Shown: positions 25,761-36,966 of the stretch, piece by piece | How the letters are laid out: each line of letters begins with the position of its first letter | Position numbering within the stretch: the first letter of the stretch is position 1 | From: Lysinibacillus sp. G4S2 | Lineage (GTDB): Bacteria; Bacillota; Bacilli; Bacillales_A; Planococcaceae | NCBI RefSeq assembly: GCF_030348505.1 | Contig: NZ_JAUCFJ010000002.1 | Span: forward strand, 1,244,001-1,308,000 | Length of the DNA: 64,000 bases | Reading direction: 5' to 3' | Program-made: the position numbers and the translations under genes | The notes under the pieces: generated by a model | Seen by the model: only the letters and a program-made list of their open reading frames with translations | Databases searched by the model: none | Told to the model about the DNA's origin: nothing

Positions 25761-25841
25761 TTTTCGCAAAAATCTGTTTTAGTACACAAAGTAGAAGAAT
25801 GCGTAATATTAAAAGATAAAAAACGAACAAAAGACAAAGTG

Positions 25842-25870
25842 TAGACTTTATCAGAATCTTTAGTTAGAAT
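25842..25870 (+). promoter_or_regulatory. Possible promoter of sucCD
   Basis: TAGACT (25842-25847), 17-nt spacer, TAGAAT (25865-25870), 52 nt before the sucC start in A+T-rich DNA. The -35 match is partial. Confidence 0.4.
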
Positions 25871-25922
25871 AGATTATGTTAGTAAAACAATTTTATGCAA
25901 ATGTTTGATGGGAGGATGTATT

Positions 25923-27083
25923 ATGAATATCCATGAATATCAAGGGAAAGAGATTCTTAGAAAGTATGGTGTAGCTGTACCAAATGGAAAAGTTGCTTTT
26001 TCCCCTGATGAAGCAGTGAAAGTAGCGAAGGAACTTGGCTCTAATGTGACAGTAGTCAAGGCGCAAATTCATGCAGGTGGACGCGGTAAAGCAGGTGGTG
26101 TAAAAATCGCTAAAAACCTTGACGAAGTGCGTACTTACGCAAAGGAATTATTAGGGAAGATTTTAGTGACTCATCAAACAGGTCCTGAAGGAAAAGAAGT
26201 AAAACGCTTATATATTGAAGAGGGTTCTGATATTCAAAAAGAGTACTATTTAAGTTTAGTATTAGACCGCGCAACATCCCGTGTAACAATAATGGGATCT
26301 GAAGAGGGCGGCATGGATATTGAAGAAGTAGCGGAAGCGCATCCAGAAAAAATCTTCAAAGAAGTTGTAGATCCAGTAGTTGGGTTAACAAGCTTCCAGG
26401 CACGTCGTATGGCGTTTAATATGAATATTCCAGCAAACCTTGTGGGGAAAGCTGTTAAATTAATGTTAGGCTTGTATCAAGCGTTTATCGACAAAGATGC
26501 TTCGATTGTAGAAATTAATCCACTTGTTGTAACTGGACAAGGCGAAGTTGTAGCATTAGATGCTAAATTTAATTTCGATGCGAATGCGTTATATCGTCAT
26601 AAAGATATTGTCGAATTACGTGATTTTGATGAAGAGGATGCAAAGGAAATTGAAGCATCAAAATACGATTTAAGCTATATTTCATTAGATGGCAACATTG
26701 GCTGTATGGTGAATGGAGCTGGTCTTGCTATGGCTACAATGGACACAATTAGCTATTATGGCGGAAGCCCCGCTAACTTCCTAGATGTAGGTGGCGGTGC
26801 AACGGCTGAAAAAGTAACAGAAGCTTTCAAAATTATCCTTTCCGATCCACATGTAAAAGGCATTTTCGTTAACATTTTTGGCGGAATTATGAAATGTAAC
26901 ATTATCGCTGAGGGTGTTGTAACGGCTGCCAAAGAAATTGGCTTAGCTGTGCCGTTAGTTGTACGTTTAGAAGGTACAAATGTAGAACTTGGAAAAGAAA
27001 TTTTAAATGCATCTGGTTTGAACATCGTTGCAGCGGATTCAATGGCTGACGGTGCACAAAAAATTGTGGGACTAGTAGGCTAA
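25923..27083 (+). CDS. sucC: Succinyl-CoA synthetase (ADP-forming), beta subunit
   Basis: In the citric acid cycle this subunit binds nucleotide and succinate. The 386-residue product begins [17 protein letters not shown] and has an ATP-grasp domain with [12 protein letters not shown], and a C-terminal CoA-ligase-type domain with [11 protein letters not shown] and [12 protein letters not shown] chose ATG 25923, 7 nt after GGGAGG, rather than the ATG at 25905, which precedes the ribosome site. It is followed 17 nt later by sucD. Confidence 0.97.
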   Translation: MNIHEYQGKEILRKYGVAVPNGKVAFSPDEAVKVAKELGSNVTVVKAQIHAGGRGKAGGVKIAKNLDEVRTYAKELLGKILVTHQTGPEGKEVKRLYIEEGSDIQKEYYLSLVLDRATSRVTIMGSEEGGMDIEEVAEAHPEKIFKEVVDPVVGLTSFQARRMAFNMNIPANLVGKAVKLMLGLYQAFIDKDASIVEINPLVVTGQGEVVALDAKFNFDANALYRHKDIVELRDFDEEDAKEIEASKYDLSYISLDGNIGCMVNGAGLAMATMDTISYYGGSPANFLDVGGGATAEKVTEAFKIILSDPHVKGIFVNIFGGIMKCNIIAEGVVTAAKEIGLAVPLVVRLEGTNVELGKEILNASGLNIVAADSMADGAQKIVGLVG

Positions 27084-27100
27084 GGAAGGCGGGGAGAACA

Positions 27101-28003
27101 ATGGCTGTATTTATTAATAAAGATACGAAGGTAATTGTACAAGGGATTACGGGCGAAACAGCGCTTTTCCATACGAAGCAAATGCTTGAGTATGGTACTA
27201 AAATTGTAGCAGGTGTAACACCAGGTAAGGGTGGTCTTGAAATCGAGGGAGTCCCTGTGTTCAATACTGTAGCAGAAGCGGTAGCTGCAACAGGTGCGAC
27301 AACTTCAGTTATTTATGTACCTGCGCCATTTGCGGCAGATGCTATTTTAGAGGCTGTTGATGCTGAATTAGAATTAACAATCTGTATTACTGAGCATATT
27401 CCTGTCCTTGATATGGTTAAGGTTAAACGTTATATGGAAGGTAAAAAGACACGCCTAGTAGGTCCAAACTGCCCAGGTGTTATTACGGCAGATGAATGTA
27501 AGATTGGTATTATGCCTGGCTATATCCATACGAAAGGGCATGTAGGAGTTGTTTCCCGTTCTGGTACGTTAACATATGAAGCGGTACATCAATTAACACA
27601 AGCTGGTATTGGTCAAACTACAGCTGTAGGTATCGGTGGAGACCCTGTAAATGGTACAAACTTTATTGATGTTTTAGAAGCATTTAACAATGACCCTGAA
27701 ACATATGCAGTTGTGATGATTGGGGAAATTGGGGGTACAGCTGAAGAAGAAGCCGCTGAGTGGATTAAAGCGAATATGACGAAACCTGTCGTTGGCTTTA
27801 TCGGTGGACAAACAGCGCCTCCAGGTAAACGTATGGGTCATGCTGGCGCTATTATTTCTGGTGGTAAAGGAACAGCGGCAGAAAAAATTAAGGCAATGAA
27901 TGCTGCTGGTATTGAAGTAGCGGAAACGCCATCTGTCATTGGTGAAACGCTTATTAAAGTAATTAAAGAAAAAGGGCTATACGAAAAGTGTAAAACCCAT
28001 TAA
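27101..28003 (+). CDS. sucD: Succinyl-CoA synthetase (ADP-forming), alpha subunit
   Basis: The alpha subunit binds CoA and carries the phosphohistidine intermediate. The 300-residue product opens with [15 protein letters not shown] (CoA-binding Rossmann domain) and has [18 protein letters not shown] and the phosphorylated His247 in [17 protein letters not shown] precedes the ATG. It forms an operon with sucC and is closed by a strong terminator. Confidence 0.97.
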   Translation: MAVFINKDTKVIVQGITGETALFHTKQMLEYGTKIVAGVTPGKGGLEIEGVPVFNTVAEAVAATGATTSVIYVPAPFAADAILEAVDAELELTICITEHIPVLDMVKVKRYMEGKKTRLVGPNCPGVITADECKIGIMPGYIHTKGHVGVVSRSGTLTYEAVHQLTQAGIGQTTAVGIGGDPVNGTNFIDVLEAFNNDPETYAVVMIGEIGGTAEEEAAEWIKANMTKPVVGFIGGQTAPPGKRMGHAGAIISGGKGTAAEKIKAMNAAGIEVAETPSVIGETLIKVIKEKGLYEKCKTH

Positions 28004-28008
28004 AATGG

Positions 28009-28044
28009 AAGATGTAGCACATTGTGGCTACATCTTTTCTTTTT
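28009..28044 (+). terminator. Rho-independent terminator of sucCD
   Basis: AAGATGTAGC and GCTACATCTT arms around an 8-nt loop, followed by TTCTTTTT. Confidence 0.92.
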
Positions 28045-28225
28045 CCTTATTTAGACACTGCTTAACATGGTTCTAATGAAATTGTGTTTAAACGATACAA
28101 TTTCTAACTTCCTACTTACTCAGTTTAAAAGGACCTTCCCTTAACCAAAGCTGTGTCACATTTATGTTGTGGTGAAAATTAAACATGCGGTCATTTAATT
28201 TCTTCTATTAAAAGGAGGTTTTTAA

Positions 28226-29122
28226 ATGATTTTTTCAGTCGATACACAGAGATTACTAGCATTACATTATGTATACCCATTACCACTTCAAAAACTTCAA
28301 CAATTATTGTCCCCGGTGGATATATTAAGTTATTTTGAAGAAGCGCCTCCCAATGAGATTGCAAAAGCACTGCAAATATCATCGCAAAAAGCCTTGCAAA
28401 TTTCTCGGAGTTTTCGACAAAGTATGACATTGTCGTTTGAAGATGCCTATGAACGGGCTCATATTTTCCCCATCCCTTTTCATCATCCCTTTTACCCGGC
28501 GCAATTATTTGAAATATCCAGTCCACCTACTGTATTGTATGTGAAAGGTCAGTATTCTCTATTAACGAAAGAAAAACAAGTAGCCATTATAGGTTCTCGA
28601 AAGGCTACAGCTTACACAAAGATTGCGATGGATCTAATTGTTCCACCTCTTGTTGAACATGGATATACTGTTGTGAGCGGGCTTGCAAGAGGGGCGGATA
28701 CAATAGCTCATGAGACAACTATAAAATTTGGTGGTTCCACGATTGCAGTGCTTGGTCACGGTTTTAATTATATTTATCCAAAGGAAAACCAGGGTCTCGC
28801 TGACCATATGGCGGAGCATCAGTTACTTATTACAGAGTATCCTCCATATATGAAGCCTGAGAAATGGCATTTTCCAATGCGTAATAGAATAATTAGTGGA
28901 CTATCTAAAGCGTTAGTTGTCACAGAAGCTGCATTAAGAAGTGGGACGCTAATTACTACAGAATACGCATTAGAGCAAGGTAAAGAAGTATTTGTTGTAC
29001 CAGGACCAATTAATGCAGAGCAATCAAAAGGCACAAATAAATTACTATTAGAAGGGGCTATTCCAGTGTGCAATGGTCACGATATCGTTGAAACACTTGC
29101 TCTCTTTTCTAACAAATATTGA
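28226..29122 (+). CDS. dprA: DNA-processing protein DprA (Smf)
   Basis: DprA loads RecA on incoming single-stranded DNA during natural transformation. The 298-residue protein has a helical N-terminal part (1-100) and the DprA Rossmann-like fold: AIIGSRKATAYTK, VVSGLARGADTIAHE, TIAVLGHGFNYIYPKEN, FPMRNRIISGLSKALVVTEA and SGTLITTEYALEQG. AAAGGAGG lies before the ATG. It is upstream of topA in the conserved Bacillales order. No ComK box was recognised. Confidence 0.95.
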   Translation: MIFSVDTQRLLALHYVYPLPLQKLQQLLSPVDILSYFEEAPPNEIAKALQISSQKALQISRSFRQSMTLSFEDAYERAHIFPIPFHHPFYPAQLFEISSPPTVLYVKGQYSLLTKEKQVAIIGSRKATAYTKIAMDLIVPPLVEHGYTVVSGLARGADTIAHETTIKFGGSTIAVLGHGFNYIYPKENQGLADHMAEHQLLITEYPPYMKPEKWHFPMRNRIISGLSKALVVTEAALRSGTLITTEYALEQGKEVFVVPGPINAEQSKGTNKLLLEGAIPVCNGHDIVETLALFSNKY

Positions 29123-29214
29123 AAAAAAGTTGCATTATCTTAAAATCTGTTATACATTTTGCAACAGGTAACTTAAAAAAATTAGCAATAGACCTCGCTA
29201 AGGGGGAGACATAG

Positions 29215-31293
29215 ATGGCGGATTATTTAGTGATTGTAGAATCACCAGCAAAAGCAAAAACAATTGAACGTTATTTAGGGAAGAAATACAAAGTGAAAGC
29301 GTCAATCGGGCATGTTCGTGACCTACCACGTAGCCAAATGGGCGTTAATACTGAAGATAATTACGAACCTAAATATATTACTATTCGCGGTAAAGGACCT
29401 GTTTTACAGGACTTAAAGTCTGCGGCTAAAAAAGTGAAGAAAGTCTATCTAGCGGCCGATCCAGACCGCGAGGGAGAAGCGATTGCTTGGCACCTTGCGA
29501 CTGCGTTAAATATTGATATTCATTCAGATTGTCGTGTCGTTTTTAATGAAATTACAAAAGATGCGATAGTAGAATCCTTTAAAAATCCACGTCCTATTAA
29601 CATGGATTTAGTAGATGCACAGCAAACAAGGCGTATATTAGATAGACTTGTTGGTTATAACATTAGCCCAATTTTGTGGAAGAAAGTTAAAAAGGGATTA
29701 TCAGCAGGTCGGGTACAATCTGTAGCACTGCGCATGATTATTGATCGTGAAAATGAAATCAAAAACTTCCAGCCAGAAGAATATTGGACAATTGAAGGCT
29801 CCTTTGAAAAAGGCAAAAAAACGTTCGATGCGCTTTACTATGGCAATGGTAAAGATAAAATTAAATTAACAAATGAAGACCAAGTAAAATCTATATTAAA
29901 AAATGTTAAAGGTACAAACTTTGATGTTGTAAATGTATCTAAAAAAGAGCGTAAACGAAATGCAGCACCTGCGTTTACAACATCTTCTTTACAGCAAGAG
30001 GCTGCACGTAAATTAAATTTCCGTGCTAAGAAAACGATGATGCTTGCTCAACAATTATATGAAGGTATTGATATTGGTAAAAAAGAGGGTACAGTCGGTT
30101 TGATCACTTATATGCGTACTGATTCAACGCGTATTTCTGATACAGCAAAAACAGAGGCAATCGCATACATTGAATCTAAATACGGAAAAGAATACATCTC
30201 CACGGAGACGAAGCAGACTAAAAAAGCATCAAATGCACAAGATGCCCACGAGGCCATTCGTCCAACTAGCACGATGCGAACTCCAGAGGAATTAAAAGCG
30301 GTACTGAGTCGTGATCAATTGCGTTTATATCGTTTAATATGGGAGCGCTTTATCGCAAGTCAGATGGCACCAGCAGTACTTGATACTGTTGCTGTAGATC
30401 TGCAAAATGGTGATGTTTTATTCCGTGCAAACGGCTCGCAAGTTAAATTTGCAGGCTTTATGAAGCTATATATTGAGGGTACCGATGATCAAACGGAAGA
30501 AACAACAAAGCTTCTACCAGAGATGGCAGTTGGCGATCAGGTAAAATCCCTTGAAATCGAGCCTAAGCAACATTTTACACAGCCACCACCACGTTATTCC
30601 GAGGCGCGTCTTGTGAAAACAATGGAAGAGCTAGGTATAGGGCGCCCATCCACGTATGCACCGACCCTCGATACAATTCAGCGCAGAGGCTATGTCGTGT
30701 TAGATGCAAAACGATTTATGCCAACAGAGCTGGGTGAAATCGTACACCAACTCGTACTAGAATTTTTCCCTGATATCATAAATATCGAATTCACAGCACA
30801 AATGGAACAAGATTTAGATGATATTGAAGAAGGTGGCCGTCAATGGAAAAAAGTTGTACACGAGTTTTATAAGGACTTTGAGGTCCATGTAAAACACGCG
30901 GATGAGGCTATGGAAAAGGTTGTAATTAAAGATGAACCGGCTGGTGAGGATTGTGAGCTATGTGGATCTCCGATGGTCTATAAGCTTGGACGATATGGGA
31001 AATTTATGGCTTGCTCAAACTTCCCAGATTGCCGCAATACGAAAGCGATCATGAAGCCGATTGGTGTAAAATGCCCTTCTTGCGATACAGGCGAGATAGT
31101 AGAGCGTAAAAGTAAAACAAAGCGTTTATTCTATGGCTGTAATCAGTATCCTGAATGTGAATTTGTCTCATGGGACAAGCCAATTAGTAGACCATGTCCG
31201 AAATGTAGTGCATTATTAGTAGAGAAAAAAATAAAAAAAGGTGTGCAAATTCAGTGTACGAAATGCGACTATGAAGAAGCACCTACTCAATGA
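29215..31293 (+). CDS. topA: DNA topoisomerase I (type IA)
   Basis: Topoisomerase I relaxes negative supercoils behind RNA polymerase. The 692-residue protein starts with the Toprim domain ([32 protein letters not shown]), has the catalytic tyrosine at 299 in [11 protein letters not shown], and ends in three zinc-binding cysteine clusters: CELCGSP...CSNFPDC, CPSCDTG...CNQYPEC and CPKCSAL...CTKCDY. GGGGGAGAC precedes the ATG. It lies 18 nt from trmFO, and they are probably cotranscribed. Confidence 0.97.
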   Translation: MADYLVIVESPAKAKTIERYLGKKYKVKASIGHVRDLPRSQMGVNTEDNYEPKYITIRGKGPVLQDLKSAAKKVKKVYLAADPDREGEAIAWHLATALNIDIHSDCRVVFNEITKDAIVESFKNPRPINMDLVDAQQTRRILDRLVGYNISPILWKKVKKGLSAGRVQSVALRMIIDRENEIKNFQPEEYWTIEGSFEKGKKTFDALYYGNGKDKIKLTNEDQVKSILKNVKGTNFDVVNVSKKERKRNAAPAFTTSSLQQEAARKLNFRAKKTMMLAQQLYEGIDIGKKEGTVGLITYMRTDSTRISDTAKTEAIAYIESKYGKEYISTETKQTKKASNAQDAHEAIRPTSTMRTPEELKAVLSRDQLRLYRLIWERFIASQMAPAVLDTVAVDLQNGDVLFRANGSQVKFAGFMKLYIEGTDDQTEETTKLLPEMAVGDQVKSLEIEPKQHFTQPPPRYSEARLVKTMEELGIGRPSTYAPTLDTIQRRGYVVLDAKRFMPTELGEIVHQLVLEFFPDIINIEFTAQMEQDLDDIEEGGRQWKKVVHEFYKDFEVHVKHADEAMEKVVIKDEPAGEDCELCGSPMVYKLGRYGKFMACSNFPDCRNTKAIMKPIGVKCPSCDTGEIVERKSKTKRLFYGCNQYPECEFVSWDKPISRPCPKCSALLVEKKIKKGVQIQCTKCDYEEAPTQ

Positions 31294-31311
31294 TAGAAAG
31301 ATGGTAAGAAC

Positions 31312-32625
31312 ATGACTGAACAAGTAGTAAATGTAATAGGCGCAGGTCTTGCTGGCAGTGAAGCGGCTTGGCAAATCGCCAAACGTGGTGTGAAAGTTAA
31401 ACTTTATGAAATGCGCCCAGTAAAGCAAACACCAGCTCACCATACTGATAAATTTGCGGAGCTTGTTTGTTCGAACTCACTACGTGCAAATGGATTAACA
31501 AATGCCGTCGGTGTGATTAAAGAAGAAATGCGCACTTTAGATTCTGTTATTATGAAAGCGGCAGATGCGTGTTCAGTACCGGCAGGTGGTGCTTTGGCGG
31601 TAGATCGTCATGAATTTGCAGGATATGTGACTGAAGCAGTGAAAAATCATCCACTTGTGGAAGTCATTCATGAAGAAGTCACTGAAATTCCAGAAGGTAT
31701 TACTGTTATTGCTACAGGACCTCTAACATCGAAAGCTTTAGCTGAAAAAATTCAAGGCTTAACGGGTTTAGATTATCTGTATTTCTATGATGCAGCAGCA
31801 CCTATTATCGAAAAAGATAGCATTGATATGGACAAGGTTTATTTAAAATCTCGTTACGATAAAGGGGAAGCAGCTTATTTAAACTGTCCTATGACAAAGG
31901 AAGAATTTGATCGTTTCCGTCAAGCGTTAATCGAGGCAGAGGTTGTGCCATTAAAAGAATTTGAAAAAGAAATTTACTTTGAAGGATGTATGCCTATCGA
32001 AGTAATGGCTGCTCGCGGTGAGAAAACAATGTTATTTGGACCGATGAAGCCAGTAGGTTTGGAAGATCCAAAAACAGGAAAACGCCCTTATGCTGTTGTT
32101 CAATTACGTCAAGATGATGCAGCGGGAACTCTTTACAATATTGTTGGCTTCCAAACACATCTGAAGTGGGGACCACAGAAAGAAGTATTGCAACTAATTC
32201 CAGGGTTAGAGAATGTTGAAATCGTTCGTTATGGAGTAATGCATAGAAATACGTTTATTAATTCACCGAAAGTTCTAGAGAAAACTTATCAGCTTCGCGA
32301 GCAAAAAAATATTTTCTTTGCTGGTCAAATGACAGGCGTCGAAGGATATGTTGAATCCGCTGGTAGTGGATTAATTGCTGGTATTAATGCAGCCCGATTA
32401 GTACTAGGACAAGAACCGATTATCTTCCCGTTCGAAACGGCGTTAGGAAGTATGGCGCGTTATATAACAGAAGCACAATCGAAAAACTTCCAACCAATGA
32501 ATGTCAACTTCGGAATTTTCCCTGAACTACCACCGGGGCGTCGTTCAAAACCAGAGCGTGCAGAGATGCATGCTACGCGAGCAATAAACGCAATTCATAA
32601 TTTTGTGAATTCACAAACAATTTAA
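31312..32625 (+). CDS. trmFO: Folate/FAD-dependent tRNA m5U54 methyltransferase TrmFO
   Basis: TrmFO makes 5-methyluridine 54 in tRNA T loops using methylenetetrahydrofolate. The 437-residue flavoprotein has [16 protein letters not shown] for FAD at the N-terminus, [11 protein letters not shown] and the C-terminal [20 protein letters not shown], landmarks of the Gid/TrmFO group. It follows topA in the usual topA-trmFO-xerC order, but here a terminator and a repeat separate it from xerC. Confidence 0.96.
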   Translation: MTEQVVNVIGAGLAGSEAAWQIAKRGVKVKLYEMRPVKQTPAHHTDKFAELVCSNSLRANGLTNAVGVIKEEMRTLDSVIMKAADACSVPAGGALAVDRHEFAGYVTEAVKNHPLVEVIHEEVTEIPEGITVIATGPLTSKALAEKIQGLTGLDYLYFYDAAAPIIEKDSIDMDKVYLKSRYDKGEAAYLNCPMTKEEFDRFRQALIEAEVVPLKEFEKEIYFEGCMPIEVMAARGEKTMLFGPMKPVGLEDPKTGKRPYAVVQLRQDDAAGTLYNIVGFQTHLKWGPQKEVLQLIPGLENVEIVRYGVMHRNTFINSPKVLEKTYQLREQKNIFFAGQMTGVEGYVESAGSGLIAGINAARLVLGQEPIIFPFETALGSMARYITEAQSKNFQPMNVNFGIFPELPPGRRSKPERAEMHATRAINAIHNFVNSQTI

Positions 32626-32628
32626 TTG

Positions 32629-32676
32629 CAAAAAGCCTCTAAAAGTTGATATACTCTTAGAGGCTTTTTCTTTTTT
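32629..32676 (+). terminator. Rho-independent terminator of topA-trmFO
   Basis: AAAAAGCCTCTAA and a TTAGAGGCTTTTT arm form a stem around AAGTTGATATACTC, ending in CTTTTTTT. Confidence 0.92.
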
Positions 32677-32879
32677 TGTAGACAAAATGCTGATTTACAC
32701 GTGTTTTATTATTTTGTATGGAGATTTTCTCAAAATATAACCATTTTTACTTGCTATATGCTGAAGATAGGTATAGTGTCAATATGTATGTTTATGTTCA
32801 TTAACGAAACCCCAAAAAAAGTGGATAAACAGACTAGTACATCTTTTTAATGGCGAGTGCTAGTAATATGAGTTCATCA

Positions 32880-33035
32880 CCAAACGTTGGGGTGACATTT
32901 GTTAAAAAACGTATGCTATGTATTTAAGTTGATCTTCGTTCCGATAGGCGACTCCTTACAGCTCATTGGACGCTCCAAGGAAAGCGCTCAGTCGAAATGA
33001 AAATCAACCCCACATTATGGTAATGTGCAGTAATT
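32880..33035 (+). repeat. MITE-like palindromic repeat, family B, upstream of xerC
   Basis: Modules CACCAAACGTTGGGGTGACA, AACGTATGCTATGTATTTAA, GTTGATCTTCGTTCCGATAG, GCGACTCCTTACAGCTCATT, GGACGCTCCAAGGAAAGCGC and TCAGTCGAAATGAAAATCAA, then CATTATGGTAATG. It fills much of the 449-nt gap; 32680-32880 is A+T-rich with no gene seen. Confidence 0.72.
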
Positions 33036-33074
33036 TGAGAAGGTTATCAATAATTCGTTGGTGGTGAATCTTTC

Positions 33075-33974
33075 ATGTTAGTTTCGTCCCAAGATGCACT
33101 TGAACAATTCATGCTTTACATTCAGGTTGAAAAGAACTTCTCTGTTCATACAGTGCGAGAATATGAATCAGATCTACTAGATTTTTTAGCGTTTTTACAG
33201 GCGGAGGACGTAGATGATTTAGCTAGTGTTGAATATATACATGCACGTCTCTATGTAACAAAGTTGTACGATGAAAAAAGAGCAAGGTCATCTGTTTCAA
33301 GAAAAATTTCCTCAATACGCTCCTTTTTTCGCTTTCTAAATAGACAGTACGGATTAGATGATGGAGCATTTCGATCACTATATCATCCAAAAAAAGAATC
33401 ACGCTTACCTAGTTTTTTCTACGAAGAAGAATTGAAGCAGCTATTTGATGCGAATGCTGGCGATGATTTGAAATCATTAAGAAATACGGCTATATTAGAG
33501 CTGTTATATGCGACAGGTATTCGTGTAAGTGAGCTTACCTCCATCCAAGTAGAAGACGTAGATTTCCATTACTCAATTATTAGGGTAATGGGGAAAGGGC
33601 GAAAAGAACGTATTATTCCATTCGGTCAATTTGCGAGTTTAGCCATGCAGGATTACATAGAGCAAGCTCGTCCGCGATTGATGAAAAAAACAAGTCATCA
33701 GCAATTGTTTGTCAACATGCGTGGTGGGGAACTTACTCCGCGAGGTGTACGTCATATTTTAACAGAAATGATTGACAAGGCCTCACTTCATACGAAAATA
33801 TATCCACATATGCTTCGTCATACTTTTGCCACACATTTATTGAATAATGGCGCAGATTTACGAACGGTACAGGAGTTATTAGGCCACGCACATTTATCTT
33901 CTACACAAGTTTACACACATGTAACAAAAGAGCATCTTCGTCAAACATATATGAATGCTCATCCAAGGGCATAA
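33075..33974 (+). CDS. xerC: Tyrosine recombinase XerC (CodV)
   Basis: XerC acts with XerD at dif to resolve chromosome dimers. The 299-residue protein has an N-terminal SAM-like core-binding domain (1-95) and a catalytic domain with Arg in LYATGIRVSELTSI, HMLRHTFATHLL (H-x-x-R), LLGHAHLSSTQVY with the nucleophile Tyr280. GGTGGTG precedes ATG 33075. It starts the xerC-hslV-hslU-codY set known from B. subtilis, where its name was codV. Confidence 0.95.
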   Translation: MLVSSQDALEQFMLYIQVEKNFSVHTVREYESDLLDFLAFLQAEDVDDLASVEYIHARLYVTKLYDEKRARSSVSRKISSIRSFFRFLNRQYGLDDGAFRSLYHPKKESRLPSFFYEEELKQLFDANAGDDLKSLRNTAILELLYATGIRVSELTSIQVEDVDFHYSIIRVMGKGRKERIIPFGQFASLAMQDYIEQARPRLMKKTSHQQLFVNMRGGELTPRGVRHILTEMIDKASLHTKIYPHMLRHTFATHLLNNGADLRTVQELLGHAHLSSTQVYTHVTKEHLRQTYMNAHPRA

Positions 33975-33995
33975 TAGAGCTAAGGAGGAAGGCAA

Positions 33996-34541
33996 ATGGG
34001 ACAAATTCATGCGACAACGATATTTGCAGTTCATCATAATGGAAGTTGCGCTATGGCTGGTGATGGCCAAGTGACCCTAGGGAATGCGGTTGTGATGAAA
34101 GGTACAGCAAGGAAGGTCAGACGTCTGTTTAATGGGCAGGTCCTTGCTGGATTTGCAGGATCGGTTGCAGATGCTTTTACGCTTTTTGAAATGTTTGAAG
34201 GAAAGTTAAATGAATACAATGGTAACTTACAACGTGCAGCAGTAGAAGTTGCCAAGCAATGGCGCGGTGATAAAATGCTACGTCAATTAGAGGCTATGCT
34301 ACTTGTAATGGATAAAACTACGCTACTTCTTGTTTCGGGTACGGGAGAAGTAATTGAACCGGATGATGGAGTTTTGGCAATTGGTTCTGGGGGTAACTAT
34401 GCATTATCGGCAGGTCGTGCTCTAAAAAAATATGCGGGTGATACAATGTCTGCTCGCGAAATTGCAGAGGCGGCATTAGAAACTGCTGCCGAGATTTGTG
34501 TATTTACAAATCATAATATTATCGTGGAGGCGCTTAACTAA
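33996..34541 (+). CDS. hslV: ATP-dependent protease subunit HslV (ClpQ)
   Basis: HslV is the proteasome-like peptidase ring that works with HslU. The 181-residue product begins [20 protein letters not shown] and has [15 protein letters not shown] and the G-S-G-G-N loop. In B. subtilis the mature enzyme reportedly uses an N-terminal serine (MSSFHATT start); here there is no serine in the first nine residues, so the nucleophile is more likely the threonine of ATT, as in E. coli HslV. AAGGAGGAAGG precedes the ATG. The stop overlaps hslU by 1 nt (TAATG). Confidence 0.95.
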   Translation: MGQIHATTIFAVHHNGSCAMAGDGQVTLGNAVVMKGTARKVRRLFNGQVLAGFAGSVADAFTLFEMFEGKLNEYNGNLQRAAVEVAKQWRGDKMLRQLEAMLLVMDKTTLLLVSGTGEVIEPDDGVLAIGSGGNYALSAGRALKKYAGDTMSAREIAEAALETAAEICVFTNHNIIVEALN

Positions 34542-35941
34542 TGACAAAAAATAATTTAACGCCAAGACAAATTACTGAGCATTTGGATCGTTATATCGTT
34601 GGACAAAACGAGGCAAAGCGAGCTGTAGCTATTGCATTACGTAATCGTTATCGTCGCTCGCTGCTAAGTGATGAAATGAAGGCAGAAGTAATTCCGAAAA
34701 ATATTTTAATGATTGGACCTACAGGTGTCGGAAAAACAGAAATTGCTAGAAGAATTGCGAAGTTAACGAGTGCGCCATTTGTGAAAGTGGAAGCAACAAA
34801 GTTTACAGAAGTAGGGTATGTCGGACGCGATGTTGAGTCGATGGTACGTGATGTAGTAGAAGCTTCACATCGTCTTGTAAAAGAAGAAATGATGGAGTCT
34901 GTAAAGGAACAAGCGGAAGAATTAGCCAACGAAGCAATAGTTAAGCTATTGGTTCCTTCCTTACGAAAAAAACAGTCTATGCAAAATCCGTTTGAAATGT
35001 TGTTTGGTGGTAAAGATCAGCAAACAAATGACGATACTTCATCTGAGGAGACAGAGGTGCGTTCCAAACGTGCACAAATCGCTCTTGATTTACGGAACGG
35101 TAAATTAGAAAATGAATGGGTTACAGTTGAAGTGACGGAACAAAATCCATCTATTTTTGATGCGTTACAAGGAACGGGCATGGATATGTCTGCAAATGGT
35201 GGCATGCAGGATATGCTATCTAGTTTAATGCCTAAAAAGCAGAAGAAACGCCGTGTGCAAGTTAAAGATGCACGACGTATTTTAACTTTCGAGGAAGCAA
35301 ATAAGCTAATAGATGCAGACGAGGTTGCACAAGAAGCCATTTCAAGAGCTGAACAGTCGGGCATTATATTTATTGATGAAATTGATAAAATTGCTAGTAA
35401 GGAAGGTAACTCTTCTGCGAATGTATCACGTGAAGGTGTACAACGTGATATTCTGCCAATCGTTGAAGGCTCTACTGTAACGACGAAGTACGGTGCTGTA
35501 AAAACGGACTTTATGCTTTTCGTTGCTGCAGGAGCGTTTCATATGTCGAAGCCATCAGATTTAATTCCTGAATTGCAAGGTCGATTCCCGATTCGAGTGG
35601 AGCTTGAAAAATTAACGAAACAAGATTTTGTACGTATTTTGCAAGAGCCAGATCAATCACTTATTTTGCAATACAAGGCATTATTAGAAACTGAAGGCGT
35701 AGAAATAAACTTTACTGAAGATGCAATTGAACGAATTGCAGAAATTGCAACTGAGGTCAATCAGGAGACTGATAATATTGGAGCTCGACGTTTGCACACA
35801 ATTTTAGAACGCTTATTAGAAGAATTATCATTTGAAGCTGCTGAAATTGCGCCTGCAAATATTCCAATCACAGCTGCATATGTAGATCAAAAACTTGCAG
35901 GTATAGTAAAAAACAAAGATTTGTCACAGTTTATATTGTAA
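34541..35941 (+). CDS. hslU: HslU (ClpY), unfoldase ATPase of the HslUV protease
   Basis: HslU is the AAA+ ring that unfolds substrates for HslV. The 466-residue protein starts [19 protein letters not shown], has Walker [10 protein letters not shown] (about 58-66), the pore-loop context [18 protein letters not shown], an inserted I domain (about 110-245), Walker [13 protein letters not shown] and sensor GRFPIRVEL. The ATG overlaps the hslV stop. It is followed 87 nt later by codY. Confidence 0.97.
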   Translation: MTKNNLTPRQITEHLDRYIVGQNEAKRAVAIALRNRYRRSLLSDEMKAEVIPKNILMIGPTGVGKTEIARRIAKLTSAPFVKVEATKFTEVGYVGRDVESMVRDVVEASHRLVKEEMMESVKEQAEELANEAIVKLLVPSLRKKQSMQNPFEMLFGGKDQQTNDDTSSEETEVRSKRAQIALDLRNGKLENEWVTVEVTEQNPSIFDALQGTGMDMSANGGMQDMLSSLMPKKQKKRRVQVKDARRILTFEEANKLIDADEVAQEAISRAEQSGIIFIDEIDKIASKEGNSSANVSREGVQRDILPIVEGSTVTTKYGAVKTDFMLFVAAGAFHMSKPSDLIPELQGRFPIRVELEKLTKQDFVRILQEPDQSLILQYKALLETEGVEINFTEDAIERIAEIATEVNQETDNIGARRLHTILERLLEELSFEAAEIAPANIPITAAYVDQKLAGIVKNKDLSQFIL

Positions 35942-36028
35942 TATAAGGCAAAATAGTATCATTTAGTTGTAAAAACCTTTAGAATATTAAGTAAATACTC
36001 TTCGGTTTATTTATAGGAGGAACAAATA

Positions 36029-36808
36029 ATGAATTTATTAGAAAAAACGCGTAAAATTAACTCGATGCTCCAAGCATCTGCTGGTAAACCAGTAAACTTT
36101 AAAGAAATGGCGGATACATTAGGAGACATTATAGACAGTAATGTTTATATTGTAAGCCGTAAAGGGAAACTTTTAGGAATTTCAATTCATCAACAAATTG
36201 AAAATGAACGTATGAAAAAGATGTTCGAAGAACGCCAATTCCCAGAAGAATACACACATAGCTTGTTTACAATTTCTGAAACATCTTCAAATCTGGATAT
36301 TAACGACGAACACACTGCTTTCCCAGTTGAAAACAAAGATTTGTTCCAAAGTGCTTTAACAACGATCGTACCGATTGTTGGTGGTGGTGAGCGTCTTGGT
36401 ACATTAATTCTTGCTCGTTTATCTGCACAATTTGAGGATGATGATTTAATTTTAGCTGAGTATGGTGCAACAGTAGTTGGTATGGAAATTTTACGTGAGA
36501 AATCTGAGGAAATCGAAGAGGAAGCTCGTAGTAAAGCGGTTGTACAAATGGCGATTAATTCTCTTTCATATAGTGAGTTAGAGGCTATTGAACATATTTT
36601 TGAAGAACTTGATGGACATGAAGGCTTACTTGTTGCTTCAAAAATTGCAGACCGAGTAGGTATTACACGTTCAGTAATCGTAAATGCATTACGTAAACTA
36701 GAATCTGCAGGTGTAATCGAATCACGCTCTTTAGGTATGAAAGGTACTTACATTAAAGTACTAAACGATAAATTCTTAAATGCATTAGCAGAAATTAAAA
36801 TGAAATAA
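36029..36808 (+). CDS. codY: CodY, GTP- and branched-chain-amino-acid-sensing global regulator
   Basis: CodY represses stationary-phase, amino-acid and competence genes when GTP and isoleucine/valine are plentiful. The 259-residue protein has an N-terminal GAF domain (about 1-155), a linker helix, and a C-terminal winged helix (about 195-250) with [20 protein letters not shown], the conserved recognition-helix region. TAGGAGG precedes the ATG. A terminator follows, then about 1.3 kb of non-coding DNA before the flagellar operon. Confidence 0.97.
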   Translation: MNLLEKTRKINSMLQASAGKPVNFKEMADTLGDIIDSNVYIVSRKGKLLGISIHQQIENERMKKMFEERQFPEEYTHSLFTISETSSNLDINDEHTAFPVENKDLFQSALTTIVPIVGGGERLGTLILARLSAQFEDDDLILAEYGATVVGMEILREKSEEIEEEARSKAVVQMAINSLSYSELEAIEHIFEELDGHEGLLVASKIADRVGITRSVIVNALRKLESAGVIESRSLGMKGTYIKVLNDKFLNALAEIKMK

Positions 36809-36839
36809 TGATAAGTTCCTTTTCAAGGAACTTTACGAG

Positions 36840-36871
36840 GCATCTGGAGCGATTTTGTTCCAGATGCTTTT
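36840..36871 (+). terminator. Rho-independent terminator of codY
   Basis: GCATCTGGA and TCCAGATGC arms around a 10-nt loop, followed by TTTTATA. A smaller AAGTTCCTT/AAGGAACTT hairpin lies immediately upstream (36814-36834). A near copy of the main hairpin is at 37379-37410. Confidence 0.88.
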
Positions 36872-36924
36872 ATATTGTTGAAAAACTATTGTGTCAATGA
36901 AATTAAGGGAATAAAGTATGGCTC

Positions 36925-36966
36925 TTTTGCAAAGCGTGTGGTTGATTTCCGTTCCGGCTGGGCGCT
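36925..36966 (-). repeat. Fragment of family B repeat fused to the tandem array
   Basis: GCAAAGCGTGTGGTTGATTT and CCGTTCCGGCTGGGCGCTTT match one arm of the family B element in reverse orientation; the rest is replaced by the tandem array that follows. Confidence 0.6.
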
